Assembly (NCBI RefSeq): GCF_047971185.1
Contig: NZ_JBKDZH010000051.1
Span: forward strand, 7,919 to 71,918
DNA: 64,000 nucleotides
Source: Kluyvera sp047971185
GTDB lineage: Bacteria > Pseudomonadota > Gammaproteobacteria > Enterobacterales > Enterobacteriaceae
Reading direction: 5' to 3'
Part shown: one piece after another, positions 26,483-35,849 of the stretch
How positions within the stretch are numbered: position 1 is the stretch's first letter
Layout of the letters: the number at the start of each line of letters is the position of its first letter
Translations under genes and position numbers: made by a program
Notes under the pieces: model-generated
Told to the model about the DNA's origin: nothing
The model's database searches: none
The model's input: the letters and a program-made list of their open reading frames with translations, nothing else

Positions 26483-28630
26483 ATGAAAAAAGTCGTCACG
26501 GTTTGCCCGTATTGCGCATCAGGTTGCAAAATCAACCTGGTGGTCGATAACGGCAAAATCGTCCGGGCGGAGGCGGCTCAGGGGAAAACCAACCAGGGTA
26601 CCCTGTGTCTGAAAGGCTATTACGGCTGGGATTTTATTAACGATACCCAGATCCTGACGCCACGTCTGAAAACCCCAATGATCCGTCGCCAGCGTGGCGG
26701 CAAGCTGGAATCCGTCTCCTGGGACGAAGCGCTGAATTACGTTGCCGACCGCCTGAGCGCGATCAAAGCGAAATACGGCCCGGATGCCATTCAGACTACC
26801 GGTTCCTCACGCGGAACGGGTAACGAAACTAACTACGTCATGCAAAAATTCGCGCGCGCCGTTATTGGTACCAATAACGTCGACTGCTGCGCTCGCGTCT
26901 GACACGGCCCTTCGGTTGCAGGTCTGCACCAATCGGTCGGTAACGGCGCAATGAGTAACGGCATCAACGAAATTGATGACACTGATTTAGTCTTTATCTT
27001 CGGGTACAACCCGGCTGATTCCCACCCTATCGTGGCGAATCACGTGATTAACGCCAAACGTAAAGGGGCGAAAATCATCGTATGCGATCCGCGCAAAATT
27101 GAAACCGCGCGCATTGCCGACATGCATATCGCGTTGAAAAACGGCTCGAACATCGCGCTGCTCAACGCCATGGGGCATGTCATTATTGAAGAAAACCTGT
27201 ACGACCAGGCGTTCGTCGCCAGCCGTACCGAAGGATTTGAAGAGTACCGTAAGATTGTTGAAGGCTATACGCCAGAGTCTGTCGAAGACATTACCGGCGT
27301 CAGCGCGCAGGAAATTCGTCAGTGTGCGCGCATGTACGCCAGTGCGAAAAGCGCGGCCATCCTGTGGGGCATGGGTGTGACCCAGTTCTATCAGGGCGTG
27401 GAAACTGTACGTTCACTAACCAGCCTCGCGATGCTGACCGGCAACCTCGGTAAGCCTAGCGTCGGCGTTAACCCGGTCCGTGGCCAGAACAACGTTCAGG
27501 GCGCGTGTGATATGGGCGCGCTGCCGGATACCTATCCGGGCTATCAGTACGTGAAAGATCCGGCTAACCGCGAAAAATTCGCCAAAGCCTGGGGCGTCGA
27601 CAGCCTGCCTGCACACACCGGCTATCGCATCAGCGAGCTGCCGCACCGTGCGGCGCATGGCGAAGTGCGCGCGGCGTACATCATGGGTGAAGATCCGCTT
27701 CAGACCGACGCGGAACTCTCTGCGGTGCGTAAAGGCTTCGAAGATCTGGAACTGGTTATCGTCCAGGATATCTTTATGACTAAAACCGCGGCGGCGGCGG
27801 ATGTGATTTTACCGTCAACGTCATGGGGCGAGCATGAAGGCGTCTTTACCGCGGCGGACCGCGGCTTCCAGCGCTTCTTTAAAGCCGTTGAACCGAAGTG
27901 GGACCTGAAAACGGACTGGCAGATCATCAGTGAAATCGCCACCCGTATGGGCTATCCGATGCACTACAACAACACCCAGGAAATCTGGGACGAGTTGCGT
28001 CATCTGTGCCCGGACTTCTACGGTGCCACCTACGAGAAAATGGGCGAGCTGGGCTTTATCCAGTGGCCGTGCCGCGACACGTCCGATGCCGACCAGGGCA
28101 CAACCTATCTCTTCAAAGAGAAGTTCGATACCCCGAACGGCCTGGCGCAGTTCTTTACCTGCGACTGGGTAGCGCCAATCGACAAACTCACCGACGAGTA
28201 TCCGATGGTGCTCTCTACGGTGCGTGAAGTCGGCCACTACTCTTGCCGTTCGATGTCCGGCAACTGTGCGGCGCTGGCGGCGCTGGCGGATGAACCGGGC
28301 TATGCCCAGATCAACACCGCCGATGCGGCGCGTTTAGGTATCGAAGATGAAGCGCTGGTGTGGGTGAACTCCCGCAAAGGCCGCATCATCACCCGTGCAG
28401 CGGTCAGCGACCGTCCGAACAAAGGCGCGATTTACATGACCTACCAGTGGTGGATTGGGGCCTGTAATGAGCTGGTAACCGAGAACTTAAGCCCGATTAC
28501 CAAAACGCCTGAGTATAAGTACTGCGCCGTGAACGTTGAGCCGATTGCCGACCAGCGTGCCGCCGAGCAGTATGTGATTGACGAGTACAACAAGCTGAAG
28601 GCCCGCCTGCGCGAAAGCGCAATGGGTTAA
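26483..28630 (+). CDS. fdhF: Formate dehydrogenase H, selenocysteine-containing
   Basis: Selenoprotein of the formate hydrogenlyase complex, oxidising formate to CO2 in the cytoplasm with a bis-MGD molybdenum centre. The gene reads through an in-frame TGA at 26900-26902 as selenocysteine 140 (context CCARV-U-HGPS), followed by a SECIS hairpin. The full product is 715 residues, the E. coli length. The 4Fe-4S cysteines C8, C11, C15 and C42 are visible; the catalytic Sec140-His141 pair is intact. The molybdopterin oxidoreductase and dinucleotide-binding domains follow. GGAG lies 9 bases before the ATG. It must not be split into two genes or called a pseudogene. Confidence 0.97.
26900..26937 (+). 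promoter_or_regulatory. Bacterial SECIS element with UGA-Sec codon
   Basis: The UGA at 26900-26902 is followed at once by a hairpin whose upper stem-loop (26914-26930, GGTTGCAGGTCTGCACC) has the GGTCT apical loop recognised by SelB. It closely matches the E. coli fdhF element; the differences I see are in the lower stem. Confidence 0.9.
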
Positions 28631-28650
28631 GCGCGGCTACGTAGCAGGGA

Positions 28651-28782
28651 GTAGCCCGGACGAGGCGCGTTAGCGCCGACTCCGGGAAACCCGGCGTCAC
28701 TGCGTTCGGCCGGGCTACGTGCCATTGCGTAGCCCGGACGAGGTGCGCCAGCGCCGACTCCGGGAAACCCGGCATCACTGCC
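28651..28782. repeat. Tandem CCCGGACGAGG-type repeats after fdhF
   Basis: Two near-identical units beginning GTAGCCCGGACGAGG and containing GCGCCGACTCCGGGAAACCCGG lie head to tail (28651-28718 and 28729-28782). Between them is CGGCCGGGCTACG, the unit type also found near 3241 and 63957. Confidence 0.85.
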
Positions 28783-28800
28783 GTTATCGTCAATCTGAAC

Positions 28801-28826
28801 GCCCCCATCCGGGGGCGTTTTTTTAT
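28801..28826 (+). terminator. Rho-independent terminator after fdhF
   Basis: GCCCCC and GGGGGC arms with an ATCC loop are followed by a run of seven T. This is a textbook terminator, placed after the repeat block. Confidence 0.92.
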
Positions 28827-28877
28827 CTTTGCTTTCTCTTTATACTGCCCCTTCCCTCGACTACCTACACACTATAG

Positions 28878-29561
28878 ATGAAACGACTTTTAGCATTGCT
28901 GTGGTTCGCCACGCTGTCGGTATACGCCGAAGCGCCGGGCAGCCAATACCAGCAGGCCGCCGAGGCGGGAGACGCCCGCGCGCAGTACTATCTGGCCGAT
29001 ACCTGGTTTAGCTCAGGCGACCTGAGCAAAGCCGAATTCTGGGCGCAGAAATCGGCCAATGGCGGTGATGCCGACGCCTGCGCCCTGCTGGCGCAGATCA
29101 AAATCACCAACCCGGTGAGCCTCGACTATCCGGCGGCTAAAGCGCTAGCGGAGAAAGCCGTCACGGCAGGCAGCAAGGCCGGTGAGGTGATACTGGCGCG
29201 CATTCTGATCAACAGCCAGGCGGGCCAGACCGACTACCCACGGGCCATCACGCTGCTTCAGCAGGCCTCGATGAACGCCGAGAGCGACTTCGCGGTGGAC
29301 GCGCAAATGCTGCTGGGGTTGCTATACGCCAACGGCGTGGGCGTGAAGGAAGACGACGAGAAGGCCACGGACTACTTCAAAAACAGTTCAGCGCTCTCCC
29401 GCACCGGCTATGCCGAATACTGGGCCGGAATGATGTTCCTGAACGGCGAGAAGGGCTTCATAACCCCCAACAAACAGAAGGCGCTACAGTGGCTGAATCT
29501 GAGCTGTACAGAAGGGTTTGATACCGGGTGCGAAGAGTTTGATAAGGTGAGTGCGGAGTAA
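28878..29561 (+). CDS. yjcO: Sel1-repeat exported protein YjcO
   Basis: Uncharacterised protein with an N-terminal signal peptide (MKRLLALLWFATLSVYAEA) and four to five Sel1-like/TPR helical repeats; consensus pieces such as AEAGDARAQYYLADTWF (about 28), GDADACALLAQI and DAQMLLGLLYANGVGVKEDDEKA are easy to see. The length of 227 residues fits E. coli YjcO (229). Such repeats usually mediate protein contacts in the periplasm. It follows fdhF as in E. coli, but the terminator between them and its own short leader suggest separate transcription. Molecular role unknown. Confidence 0.9.
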   Translation: MKRLLALLWFATLSVYAEAPGSQYQQAAEAGDARAQYYLADTWFSSGDLSKAEFWAQKSANGGDADACALLAQIKITNPVSLDYPAAKALAEKAVTAGSKAGEVILARILINSQAGQTDYPRAITLLQQASMNAESDFAVDAQMLLGLLYANGVGVKEDDEKATDYFKNSSALSRTGYAEYWAGMMFLNGEKGFITPNKQKALQWLNLSCTEGFDTGCEEFDKVSAE

Positions 29562-29579
29562 CAGCCTGCACCAACCAGT

Positions 29580-29673
29580 CCCCTCGCCCCTTTGGGGAGA
29601 GGGTTAGGGTGAGGGGCATTTCAGCTCGGCGTTAAACCCTCACCCCAGCCCTCTCCCTTAAAAAGGGAGAGGG
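29580..29673. repeat. Paired CCCTCTCC-type palindromic repeat after yjcO
   Basis: This is a second near-complete copy of the element at 9549-9640: CCCTCGCCCC...GGGGAGAGGGTTAGGGTGAGGGG, a short spacer and CCCTCACCCCAGCCCTCTCCC...GGGAGAGGG. Both copies have the two palindromes in opposite orientation and the same linker motifs. Confidence 0.85.
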
Positions 29674-29710
29674 AGCACATTGTGCCAGCCAGAACGTTCA
29701 TCAATGCCAA

Positions 29711-29746
29711 AAACAATAATGCCGGACAAGCCCGGCATTATTGTTC
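29711..29746. terminator. Bidirectional terminator between yjcO and gltP
   Basis: Arms CAATAATGCCGG (29714-29725) and CCGGCATTATTG (29732-29743) form a 12-bp stem with AAA before and TTCTATTT after, giving weak U-tracts on both strands between convergent genes. Confidence 0.8.
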
Positions 29747-29749
29747 TAT

Positions 29750-31063
29750 TTATTGGTCCGCAGTTTTATCAAACTTGCCCAATACTTCGCGCTCATACGC
29801 CCGCGCTTTTTTACGGTCAAACTTGTGTTCCCACTTGGCAATCACCAGCACCGCCAGCGCGTTGCCCACCACGTTCAGCGCGGTACGCGCCATATCGAGG
29901 ATACGGTCGACGCCGGCGATAAACGCCAGCCCTTCCAGCGGAATGCCGACGCTGCCGAGCGTTGCCAGCAGCACCACGAAGGAGACGCCCGGCACGCCCG
30001 CGATCCCTTTCGAGGTCACCATCAGCGTCAGCACCAGCACGATTTCCTGCCAGATAGACAGGTCGATACCGTACAGCTGGGCACTAAAGATCGCCGCGAT
30101 ACTCTGGTACAGCGTGGAACCGTCGAGGTTAAAGGAGTAGCCGGTCGGCACCACGAAGCTGGTGATCGACGCCGGTGCGCCATAGGCTTCCATCTTCTCA
30201 ATGATACGCGGCAGCACGCTCTCGGAACTGGCGGTGGAGTACGCCAGAATCAGTTCGTCCTTCAGAATACGAATCAGGATCCAGATACTCAACCCGCAAA
30301 TACGTGCCACGATGCCCAGAACCACCAGCGCGAAGAACAGAATCGCGAAGTGAACCAGCAGCACCAGCTTGGCCAGCGGCCACAGCGAGGCAAAGCCAAA
30401 GTTAGCCACCGTCACGGCAATCAGCGCGAACACGCCGACCGGCGCGTAGCGCATCACCATATGGGTGACTTTAAACATGGTTTCGGAAATGGAGCGGAAT
30501 ACCGTTACCAGCGGCTCACGGTGCGTGGCCGGCAGCGAGGAGAGGCCAAGGCCGAACAGCACCGAGAAGAAGATGATCGGCAGCATGTCGCCTTTCGCCA
30601 TCGACGCGATAATGTTGGTGGGCACCAGCGACAGGATGGTTCCCATCAGGCCGTGCGCGTGGCTCTGCACCTCCGCGGTGGTACTCTGGTATTTCGAAAT
30701 ATCCACCGTCGCCAGCTGCGACATGTCGATACCGGCACCCGGCTGGAACACATTAGCCATGGTGATACCGATAATAATCGCAATCGTGGTGATCACTTCG
30801 AAATAGATGATGGTTTTTGCGCCAATTCGTCCCAGCTGTTTTGCATCGCCCACGCCCGCTATTCCGACAATCAGCGTCGAAATAACAATCGGCACCACGA
30901 TCATTTTAATCAGATGGATGAAAATATCGCCAGCAGGAGACAGCAGATTCATAACCAGCCAATCACGGCTATCGCTATGATAATGCAGATAACTACCCAG
31001 AATAATACCCAGAATGAGGGCAATAAGAATTTGCCAGGCCAGGCTGACACGTGTTTTCTTCAT
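29750..31063 (-). CDS. gltP: Glutamate/aspartate:proton symporter GltP
   Basis: DAACS-family inner-membrane carrier that takes up L-glutamate and L-aspartate with protons, independent of sodium. The 437-residue product (same as E. coli) starts MKKTRVSLAWQILIALILG; this ATG has GAGGAAG 9 bases before, so an ATG-less six-codon extension is rejected. Family hallmarks are the re-entrant loop STASSESVLPRIIEKM and the substrate-site stretch PTGYSFNLDGSTLYQSIA, followed by GIAGVPG and DRILDMARTALNVVGNALA. In E. coli the nrf operon lies between gltP and acs; here gltP directly diverges from acs. Confidence 0.96.
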   Translation of the reverse strand: MKKTRVSLAWQILIALILGIILGSYLHYHSDSRDWLVMNLLSPAGDIFIHLIKMIVVPIVISTLIVGIAGVGDAKQLGRIGAKTIIYFEVITTIAIIIGITMANVFQPGAGIDMSQLATVDISKYQSTTAEVQSHAHGLMGTILSLVPTNIIASMAKGDMLPIIFFSVLFGLGLSSLPATHREPLVTVFRSISETMFKVTHMVMRYAPVGVFALIAVTVANFGFASLWPLAKLVLLVHFAILFFALVVLGIVARICGLSIWILIRILKDELILAYSTASSESVLPRIIEKMEAYGAPASITSFVVPTGYSFNLDGSTLYQSIAAIFSAQLYGIDLSIWQEIVLVLTLMVTSKGIAGVPGVSFVVLLATLGSVGIPLEGLAFIAGVDRILDMARTALNVVGNALAVLVIAKWEHKFDRKKARAYEREVLGKFDKTADQ

Positions 31064-31477
31064 AACGGCAAACTTCCTCAATGAAAAATACCATGCCGTA
31101 AGGGAATGGTATCCACTTGAAAGGGGGTGATTTGTGTTGCGTTTACTTTTAGAGGTTTTTAACGCGCATTATCAGTATCATCTGCATGGCGTCTCATGCA
31201 ACCCTTTCAGATCAGAGCTTTTCACCAACTAAATCTATATTACCGCTAATTTCTACCAATAATTATTTATAAGTTTTTGTTATAAAAACAAAAAGATTTG
31301 AGATTTTTCTATAAATCCCCTTCCGTAATTATTTTGCTTCAAAGAATCAAATGAACGTTATTTGAACAATTCCAATAATGCGTGATCTGCCGCGCAAATA
31401 GTAAACAAAGCGACACACACCTCTGTTATTAACTTTTGTGAGACATATTATTAACATCTTACAAGGAGAAAAAAAGC
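31064..31477. promoter_or_regulatory. gltP-acs divergent regulatory region
   Basis: A 414-base AT-rich gap with no gene. It must carry the gltP promoter and the CRP-dependent acs promoter. Candidate CRP sequences are weak: CGTGATCTGCCGCGCA at 31381-31396 (three mismatches to consensus) and a TGTGA half-site at 31437-31441. AAGGAG lies 9 bases before the acs ATG. The long TTTTTGTTATAAAAACAAAAA-type AT tract around 31275-31295 could bind H-NS, IHF or Fis, which control acs in E. coli. Confidence 0.55.
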
Positions 31478-33436
31478 ATGAGCCAAATTCACAAACACCC
31501 TATTCCTGCAAATATTGCAGACCGCTGCCTGATTAACCCGGAGCAATACCAGACCAAATATCACCAGTCAGTGACCAGTCCGGATACGTTCTGGGGTGAA
31601 GAGGGTAAAATCCTCGACTGGATGCGGCCTTACACCAAAGTCAAAAACACCTCCTTTGCGCCGGGCAACGTCTCCATCAAGTGGTACGAAGACGGCACGC
31701 TGAACCTGGCGGCGAACTGCCTTGACCGCCATCTGGCGGCCCGCGGCGACCAGACCGCCATCATCTGGGAAGGCGACGACGCCTCGCAGAGCAAACACAT
31801 TACCTATCGCGAACTGCATCGCGATGTCTGCCGCTTCGCCAACACCCTGCTGTCTCTGGGCGTGAAAAAAGGCGACGTGGTGGCTATCTATATGCCGATG
31901 GTGCCGGAAGCGGCGGTCGCGATGCTGGCCTGCGCCCGCATTGGCGCGATCCACTCGGTGATTTTTGGCGGCTTCTCGCCGGAGGCCGTTGCCGGTCGTA
32001 TCATCGACTCCAGCGCCCGTCTGGTGATTACCTCCGATGAAGGCGTTCGCGCCGGGCGCAATGTGCCGCTGAAAAAGAACGTCGACGACGCGCTGAAAAA
32101 CCCGAACGTCAAAACCATCGACAACGTGGTGGTGCTCAAACGTACCGGCGGCAATATCGACTGGCACGAAGGGCGCGACCTGTGGTGGCACGACCTGCAG
32201 GAGAAAGCCAGCGACCAGCACCAGCCGGAAGAGATGAACGCGGAAGACCCGCTGTTTATCCTTTATACCTCCGGTTCCACCGGCAAGCCGAAGGGCGTGC
32301 TGCACACCACCGGCGGCTACCTGGTGTACGCGGCGACCACCTTTAAATATGTCTTCGACTACCACCAGGGCGATATCTACTGGTGCACCGCCGATGTGGG
32401 CTGGGTGACCGGCCACAGCTATCTGCTGTACGGCCCGCTGGCCTGCGGCGCCACCACGCTGATGTTTGAAGGCGTGCCAAACTGGCCGACCCCGGCGCGC
32501 ATGTGCCAGGTGGTCGATAAACATAAAGTCAATATTCTGTATACCGCCCCGACGGCGATTCGCGCGCTGATGGCGGAAGGCGACAAAGCCACCGCGGGCA
32601 CCGATCGCTCCTCGCTGCGCATTCTCGGTTCCGTCGGCGAGCCGATTAACCCGGAAGCGTGGGAGTGGTACTGGAAGCAGATCGGCAACGAGAAGTGCCC
32701 GGTGATGGACACCTGGTGGCAGACCGAAACCGGCGGCTTCATGATCACCCCGCTGCCGGGCGCGACCGAACTGAAGGCCGGTTCCGCCAGCCGTCCGTTC
32801 TTCGGCGTACAGCCGGCGCTGGTCGACAACGAAGGCCATCCGCAGGAGGGCGCCACCGAGGGCAACCTGGTGATCACCGACTCCTGGCCGGGCCAGGCGC
32901 GCACGCTGTTTGGCGATCACGAACGCTTTGAGCAGACCTACTTCTCGACCTTCAAAAATATGTACTTCAGCGGCGACGGCGCGCGCCGTGACGAAGACGG
33001 CTACTACTGGATCACCGGCCGCGTCGACGACGTGCTGAACGTCTCCGGCCACCGTCTGGGGACGGCGGAAATTGAATCGGCGCTGGTGTCGCATCCGAAG
33101 ATTGCCGAAGCGGCGGTCGTGGGGATCCCGCACAGCATTAAAGGCCAGGCGATTTACGCCTACGTAACCCTGAACCACGGCGAAGAGCCGACCCCGGCGC
33201 TGTACACCGAAGTGCGTAACTGGGTGCGCAAAGAGATTGGCCCGCTGGCGACGCCGGACGTGCTGCACTGGACCGACTCGCTGCCGAAAACCCGCTCCGG
33301 CAAGATCATGCGCCGTATTCTGCGCAAGATCGCCGCGGGCGATACCAGCAACCTGGGCGATACTTCAACGCTCGCCGATCCGGGCGTGGTGGAAAAACTG
33401 CTGGAAGAGAAGCAGGCCATCACGATGCCGTCATAA
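31478..33436 (+). CDS. acs: Acetyl-CoA synthetase Acs
   Basis: AMP-forming synthetase that scavenges acetate, making acetyl-CoA from acetate, ATP and CoA by way of acetyl-AMP. The 652 residues equal E. coli Acs. The adenylation motif YTSGSTGKPKG (about 263-273), the WWQTETGG motif (about 413) and the C-terminal catalytic Lys609 in RSGKIMRR are all present; Lys609 is the lysine acetylated by Pat and restored by CobB. It heads the acs-yjcH-actP operon. Expression should depend on CRP and growth phase. Confidence 0.98.
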   Translation: MSQIHKHPIPANIADRCLINPEQYQTKYHQSVTSPDTFWGEEGKILDWMRPYTKVKNTSFAPGNVSIKWYEDGTLNLAANCLDRHLAARGDQTAIIWEGDDASQSKHITYRELHRDVCRFANTLLSLGVKKGDVVAIYMPMVPEAAVAMLACARIGAIHSVIFGGFSPEAVAGRIIDSSARLVITSDEGVRAGRNVPLKKNVDDALKNPNVKTIDNVVVLKRTGGNIDWHEGRDLWWHDLQEKASDQHQPEEMNAEDPLFILYTSGSTGKPKGVLHTTGGYLVYAATTFKYVFDYHQGDIYWCTADVGWVTGHSYLLYGPLACGATTLMFEGVPNWPTPARMCQVVDKHKVNILYTAPTAIRALMAEGDKATAGTDRSSLRILGSVGEPINPEAWEWYWKQIGNEKCPVMDTWWQTETGGFMITPLPGATELKAGSASRPFFGVQPALVDNEGHPQEGATEGNLVITDSWPGQARTLFGDHERFEQTYFSTFKNMYFSGDGARRDEDGYYWITGRVDDVLNVSGHRLGTAEIESALVSHPKIAEAAVVGIPHSIKGQAIYAYVTLNHGEEPTPALYTEVRNWVRKEIGPLATPDVLHWTDSLPKTRSGKIMRRILRKIAAGDTSNLGDTSTLADPGVVEKLLEEKQAITMPS

Positions 33437-33446
33437 GAGCAGGCTT

Positions 33447-33484
33447 CCCCCTCTCCTGTTACCGGGAGAGGGCCGGGGTGAGGG
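33447..33484. repeat. Partial CCCTCTCC-type repeat between acs and yjcH
   Basis: The unit CCCCCTCTCC...GGGAGAGGGCCGGGGTGAGGG is one palindrome of the paired element at 9549-9640, followed by degenerate CGCCCCTCGCCCT. It lies in the 165-base acs-yjcH intercistronic gap; a second small hairpin (TTCTTCCTGCGGAAGAAG) follows at about 33518-33536. Confidence 0.75.
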
Positions 33485-33601
33485 TGTCAACGCCGTACAC
33501 CGCCCCTCGCCCTATCCTTCTTCCTGCGGAAGAAGGAACAGTACGGTGTTCTGATTTGCACAACAAAAAACACGACTCAAAAAACCTCTGGAGACTCTGT
33601 G

Positions 33602-33916
33602 ATGAATGATCAAATTTGTCAGCAGATAGAAGGTAGTGCGCATTTCAGGGAGCTCGTCGAAAAACGGCAACGGTTTGCCACCTTCTTATCGCTGATTATG
33701 TTAGTGGTGTACGTCGGTTTTATTTTACTTATCGCCTTCGCGCCGGGCTGGCTGGGTACGCCGCTGCATGCGGGCACCAGCGTCACGCGCGGTATTCCCA
33801 TTGGCATCGGCATTATCGTGATTTCCTTTGTTCTGACCGGCGTGTACGTCTGGCGGGCTAACAATGAATTCGATCGCCTGAACAAGGCCGTCCTGCGCGA
33901 GGTAAAAGCATCATGA
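33602..33916 (+). CDS. yjcH: DUF485 inner-membrane protein YjcH
   Basis: Small membrane protein always encoded with the acetate permease ActP and thought to assist it. The 104-residue product (E. coli 104) has two transmembrane helices (about 25-48 and 65-88) with the DUF485 stretch HFRELVEKRQRFAT before the first. The ATG at 33602 is preferred to the GTG just before it because of length conservation and the GGAG upstream. It overlaps actP by 4 bases. Confidence 0.95.
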   Translation: MNDQICQQIEGSAHFRELVEKRQRFATFLSLIMLVVYVGFILLIAFAPGWLGTPLHAGTSVTRGIPIGIGIIVISFVLTGVYVWRANNEFDRLNKAVLREVKAS

Positions 33917-35562
33917 AGAAAGTCCTGACGGCGCTAGCCGCCACACTTCCTTTTGCGGCCAGCGCGGCAGACGCCCTGAGCGGCCCGGTCGAACGCCAGC
34001 CAACCAACTGGCAGGCGATTATCATGTTCCTGATTTTCGTCGTGCTGACGCTGTATATCACCTACTGGGCGTCGAAGCGCGTACGTTCGCGTAACGATTA
34101 CTACACCGCCGGCGGCAACATTACCGGCTTCCAGAACGGGCTGGCGATTGCCGGTGACTTTATGTCGGCGGCATCGTTCCTCGGTATCTCCGCGCTGGTC
34201 TACACCTCCGGCTACGATGGGCTGATCTACTCGCTCGGCTTCCTCGTCGGCTGGCCGATCATCCTGTTCCTGATTGCCGAACGCCTGCGTAACTTAGGCC
34301 GCTATACCTTTGCCGACGTCGCCTCCTATCGACTGAAGCAGGGCCCAATCCGTATGCTCTCCGCCTGCGGCTCGCTGGTGGTGGTGGCGCTGTATCTGAT
34401 TGCCCAGATGGTGGGCGCAGGTAAGCTTATCGAGCTGCTGTTCGGCCTGAACTACCACGTCGCCGTGGTGCTGGTGGGCGTGCTGATGGTGATGTACGTG
34501 CTGTTTGGCGGCATGCTCGCCACCACGTGGGTACAGATCATTAAAGCCGTCCTGCTGCTGTTCGGCGCCAGCTTTATGGCTTTTATGGTGATGAAGCACG
34601 TCGGTTTCAGCTTCAATAACCTGTTTAACGAAGCGATGGCGGTGCACCCGAAAGGCGCGGCGATCATGAGCCCTGGCGGGCTGGTGAAAGACCCGATATC
34701 GGCGCTGTCGTTAGGCCTCGGACTGATGTTTGGTACCGCCGGTCTGCCGCACATTCTGATGCGCTTCTTCACCGTGAGCGACGCCAGCGAAGCGCGTAAG
34801 AGCGTGTTCTACGCCACCGGTTTTATGGGTTATTTCTACATTCTGACCTTTATCATCGGCTTCGGCGCGATCATGCTGGTGGGCGCTAACCCGGCGTTTA
34901 AAGACGCAGCGGGGGCGCTGATTGGCGGCAACAACATGGCGGCGGTGCACCTGGCCGATGCCGTCGGCGGCAACCTGTTCCTCGGCTTTATCTCTGCGGT
35001 CGCTTTCGCCACCATTCTGGCGGTGGTTGCCGGTCTGACGCTGGCCGGTGCTTCAGCGGTCTCTCACGACCTGTACGCCAACGTCTTTAAGAAAGGGGCA
35101 ACCGAGCGTGAAGAGCTGAAAGTCTCCAAAATCACGGTGCTGGTGCTGGGCGTGGTGGCGATTCTGCTGGGCATTCTGTTCGAGAATCAAAACATCGCCT
35201 TTATGGTCGGCCTGGCGTTCTCCATCGCCGCAAGCTGCAACTTCCCGATCATTCTGCTCTCCATGTACTGGTCGCGTCTGACCACCCGTGGCGCGATGAT
35301 CGGCGGCTGGCTCGGCCTGCTGACGGCGGTGGTGCTGATGATCCTCGGCCCGACCATCTGGGTACAGATCCTCGGCCACGAGAAGGCGATCTTCCCGTAT
35401 GAGTACCCGGCGCTGTTCTCTATCGCCGTGGCGTTTATCGGTATCTGGTTCTTCTCGGCCACCGATAACTCTGAGGAAGGCAACCGCGAACGCGAGCAGT
35501 TCCGCGCGCAGTTTATCCGTTCTCAGACCGGTCTGGGCATTGACCAGGGTCGTGCGCATTAA
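33913..35562 (+). CDS. actP: Acetate/glycolate:cation symporter ActP
   Basis: Sodium:solute symporter family permease for acetate and glycolate, which brings in micromolar acetate for Acs. The 549-residue protein (E. coli 549) has a cleavable-looking N-terminus (LAATLPFAASAADA), about 13 helices, and the SSS stretch AGDFMSAASFLGISALVY (about 78). It is the last gene of the acs operon, followed by a stem-loop. Confidence 0.97.
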   Translation: MKKVLTALAATLPFAASAADALSGPVERQPTNWQAIIMFLIFVVLTLYITYWASKRVRSRNDYYTAGGNITGFQNGLAIAGDFMSAASFLGISALVYTSGYDGLIYSLGFLVGWPIILFLIAERLRNLGRYTFADVASYRLKQGPIRMLSACGSLVVVALYLIAQMVGAGKLIELLFGLNYHVAVVLVGVLMVMYVLFGGMLATTWVQIIKAVLLLFGASFMAFMVMKHVGFSFNNLFNEAMAVHPKGAAIMSPGGLVKDPISALSLGLGLMFGTAGLPHILMRFFTVSDASEARKSVFYATGFMGYFYILTFIIGFGAIMLVGANPAFKDAAGALIGGNNMAAVHLADAVGGNLFLGFISAVAFATILAVVAGLTLAGASAVSHDLYANVFKKGATEREELKVSKITVLVLGVVAILLGILFENQNIAFMVGLAFSIAASCNFPIILLSMYWSRLTTRGAMIGGWLGLLTAVVLMILGPTIWVQILGHEKAIFPYEYPALFSIAVAFIGIWFFSATDNSEEGNREREQFRAQFIRSQTGLGIDQGRAH

Positions 35563-35571
35563 TGTTATCCT

Positions 35572-35591
35572 CCCCGGCCTTCTGGCCGGGG
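35572..35591 (+). terminator. Hairpin after actP
   Basis: Perfect 8-bp GC stem CCCCGGCC-TTCT-GGCCGGGG 9 bases after the actP stop. The following ATCACAGTTTATC is only weakly T-rich, so termination may be partial. Confidence 0.65.
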
Positions 35592-35612
35592 ATCACAGTT
35601 TATCGCCCTTGA

Positions 35613-35628
35613 GGTGAGATCAATCACA
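35613..35628 (+). promoter_or_regulatory. CRP-like site upstream of the first TogB-like gene
   Basis: GGTGAGATCAATCACA differs from TGTGA-N6-TCACA at one position. It is centred about 229 bases before the downstream ATG and after the actP hairpin, so it most likely serves the binding-protein gene. The intervening 35640-35820 holds AT-rich sequence and GGAG 9 bases before the ATG. Confidence 0.6.
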
Positions 35629-35849
35629 ACTACCGGCACGAAATAAGCCAACCGCTTCACATTAAATATTTCCAGGTTGTGAAGAGCATTCCATCCCCAT
35701 CTATTTCCCGCGTCCCCGCCAGAATTCGCATTTATTGTTCCCTGCCGCCCGGTTAAATATTTCTATGCTTCCGTAGCTAATATTATTAGCGAATAACAAA
35801 AACAAACGCTTATTAATTCATTTTGCCTATCCTACAGGAGCAATAATTC

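Noticed and set aside
26900..26902. Premature stop in fdhF suggesting two genes or a pseudogene
   Set aside because: The TGA is the conserved selenocysteine-140 codon, followed by a SECIS hairpin, and the downstream frame continues to the full 715-residue product.
29741..31084. Long plus-strand frame opposite gltP
   Set aside because: It has a low-complexity His/Gln/Arg-rich translation typical of the antisense of a membrane-protein gene; gltP on the minus strand is unmistakable.
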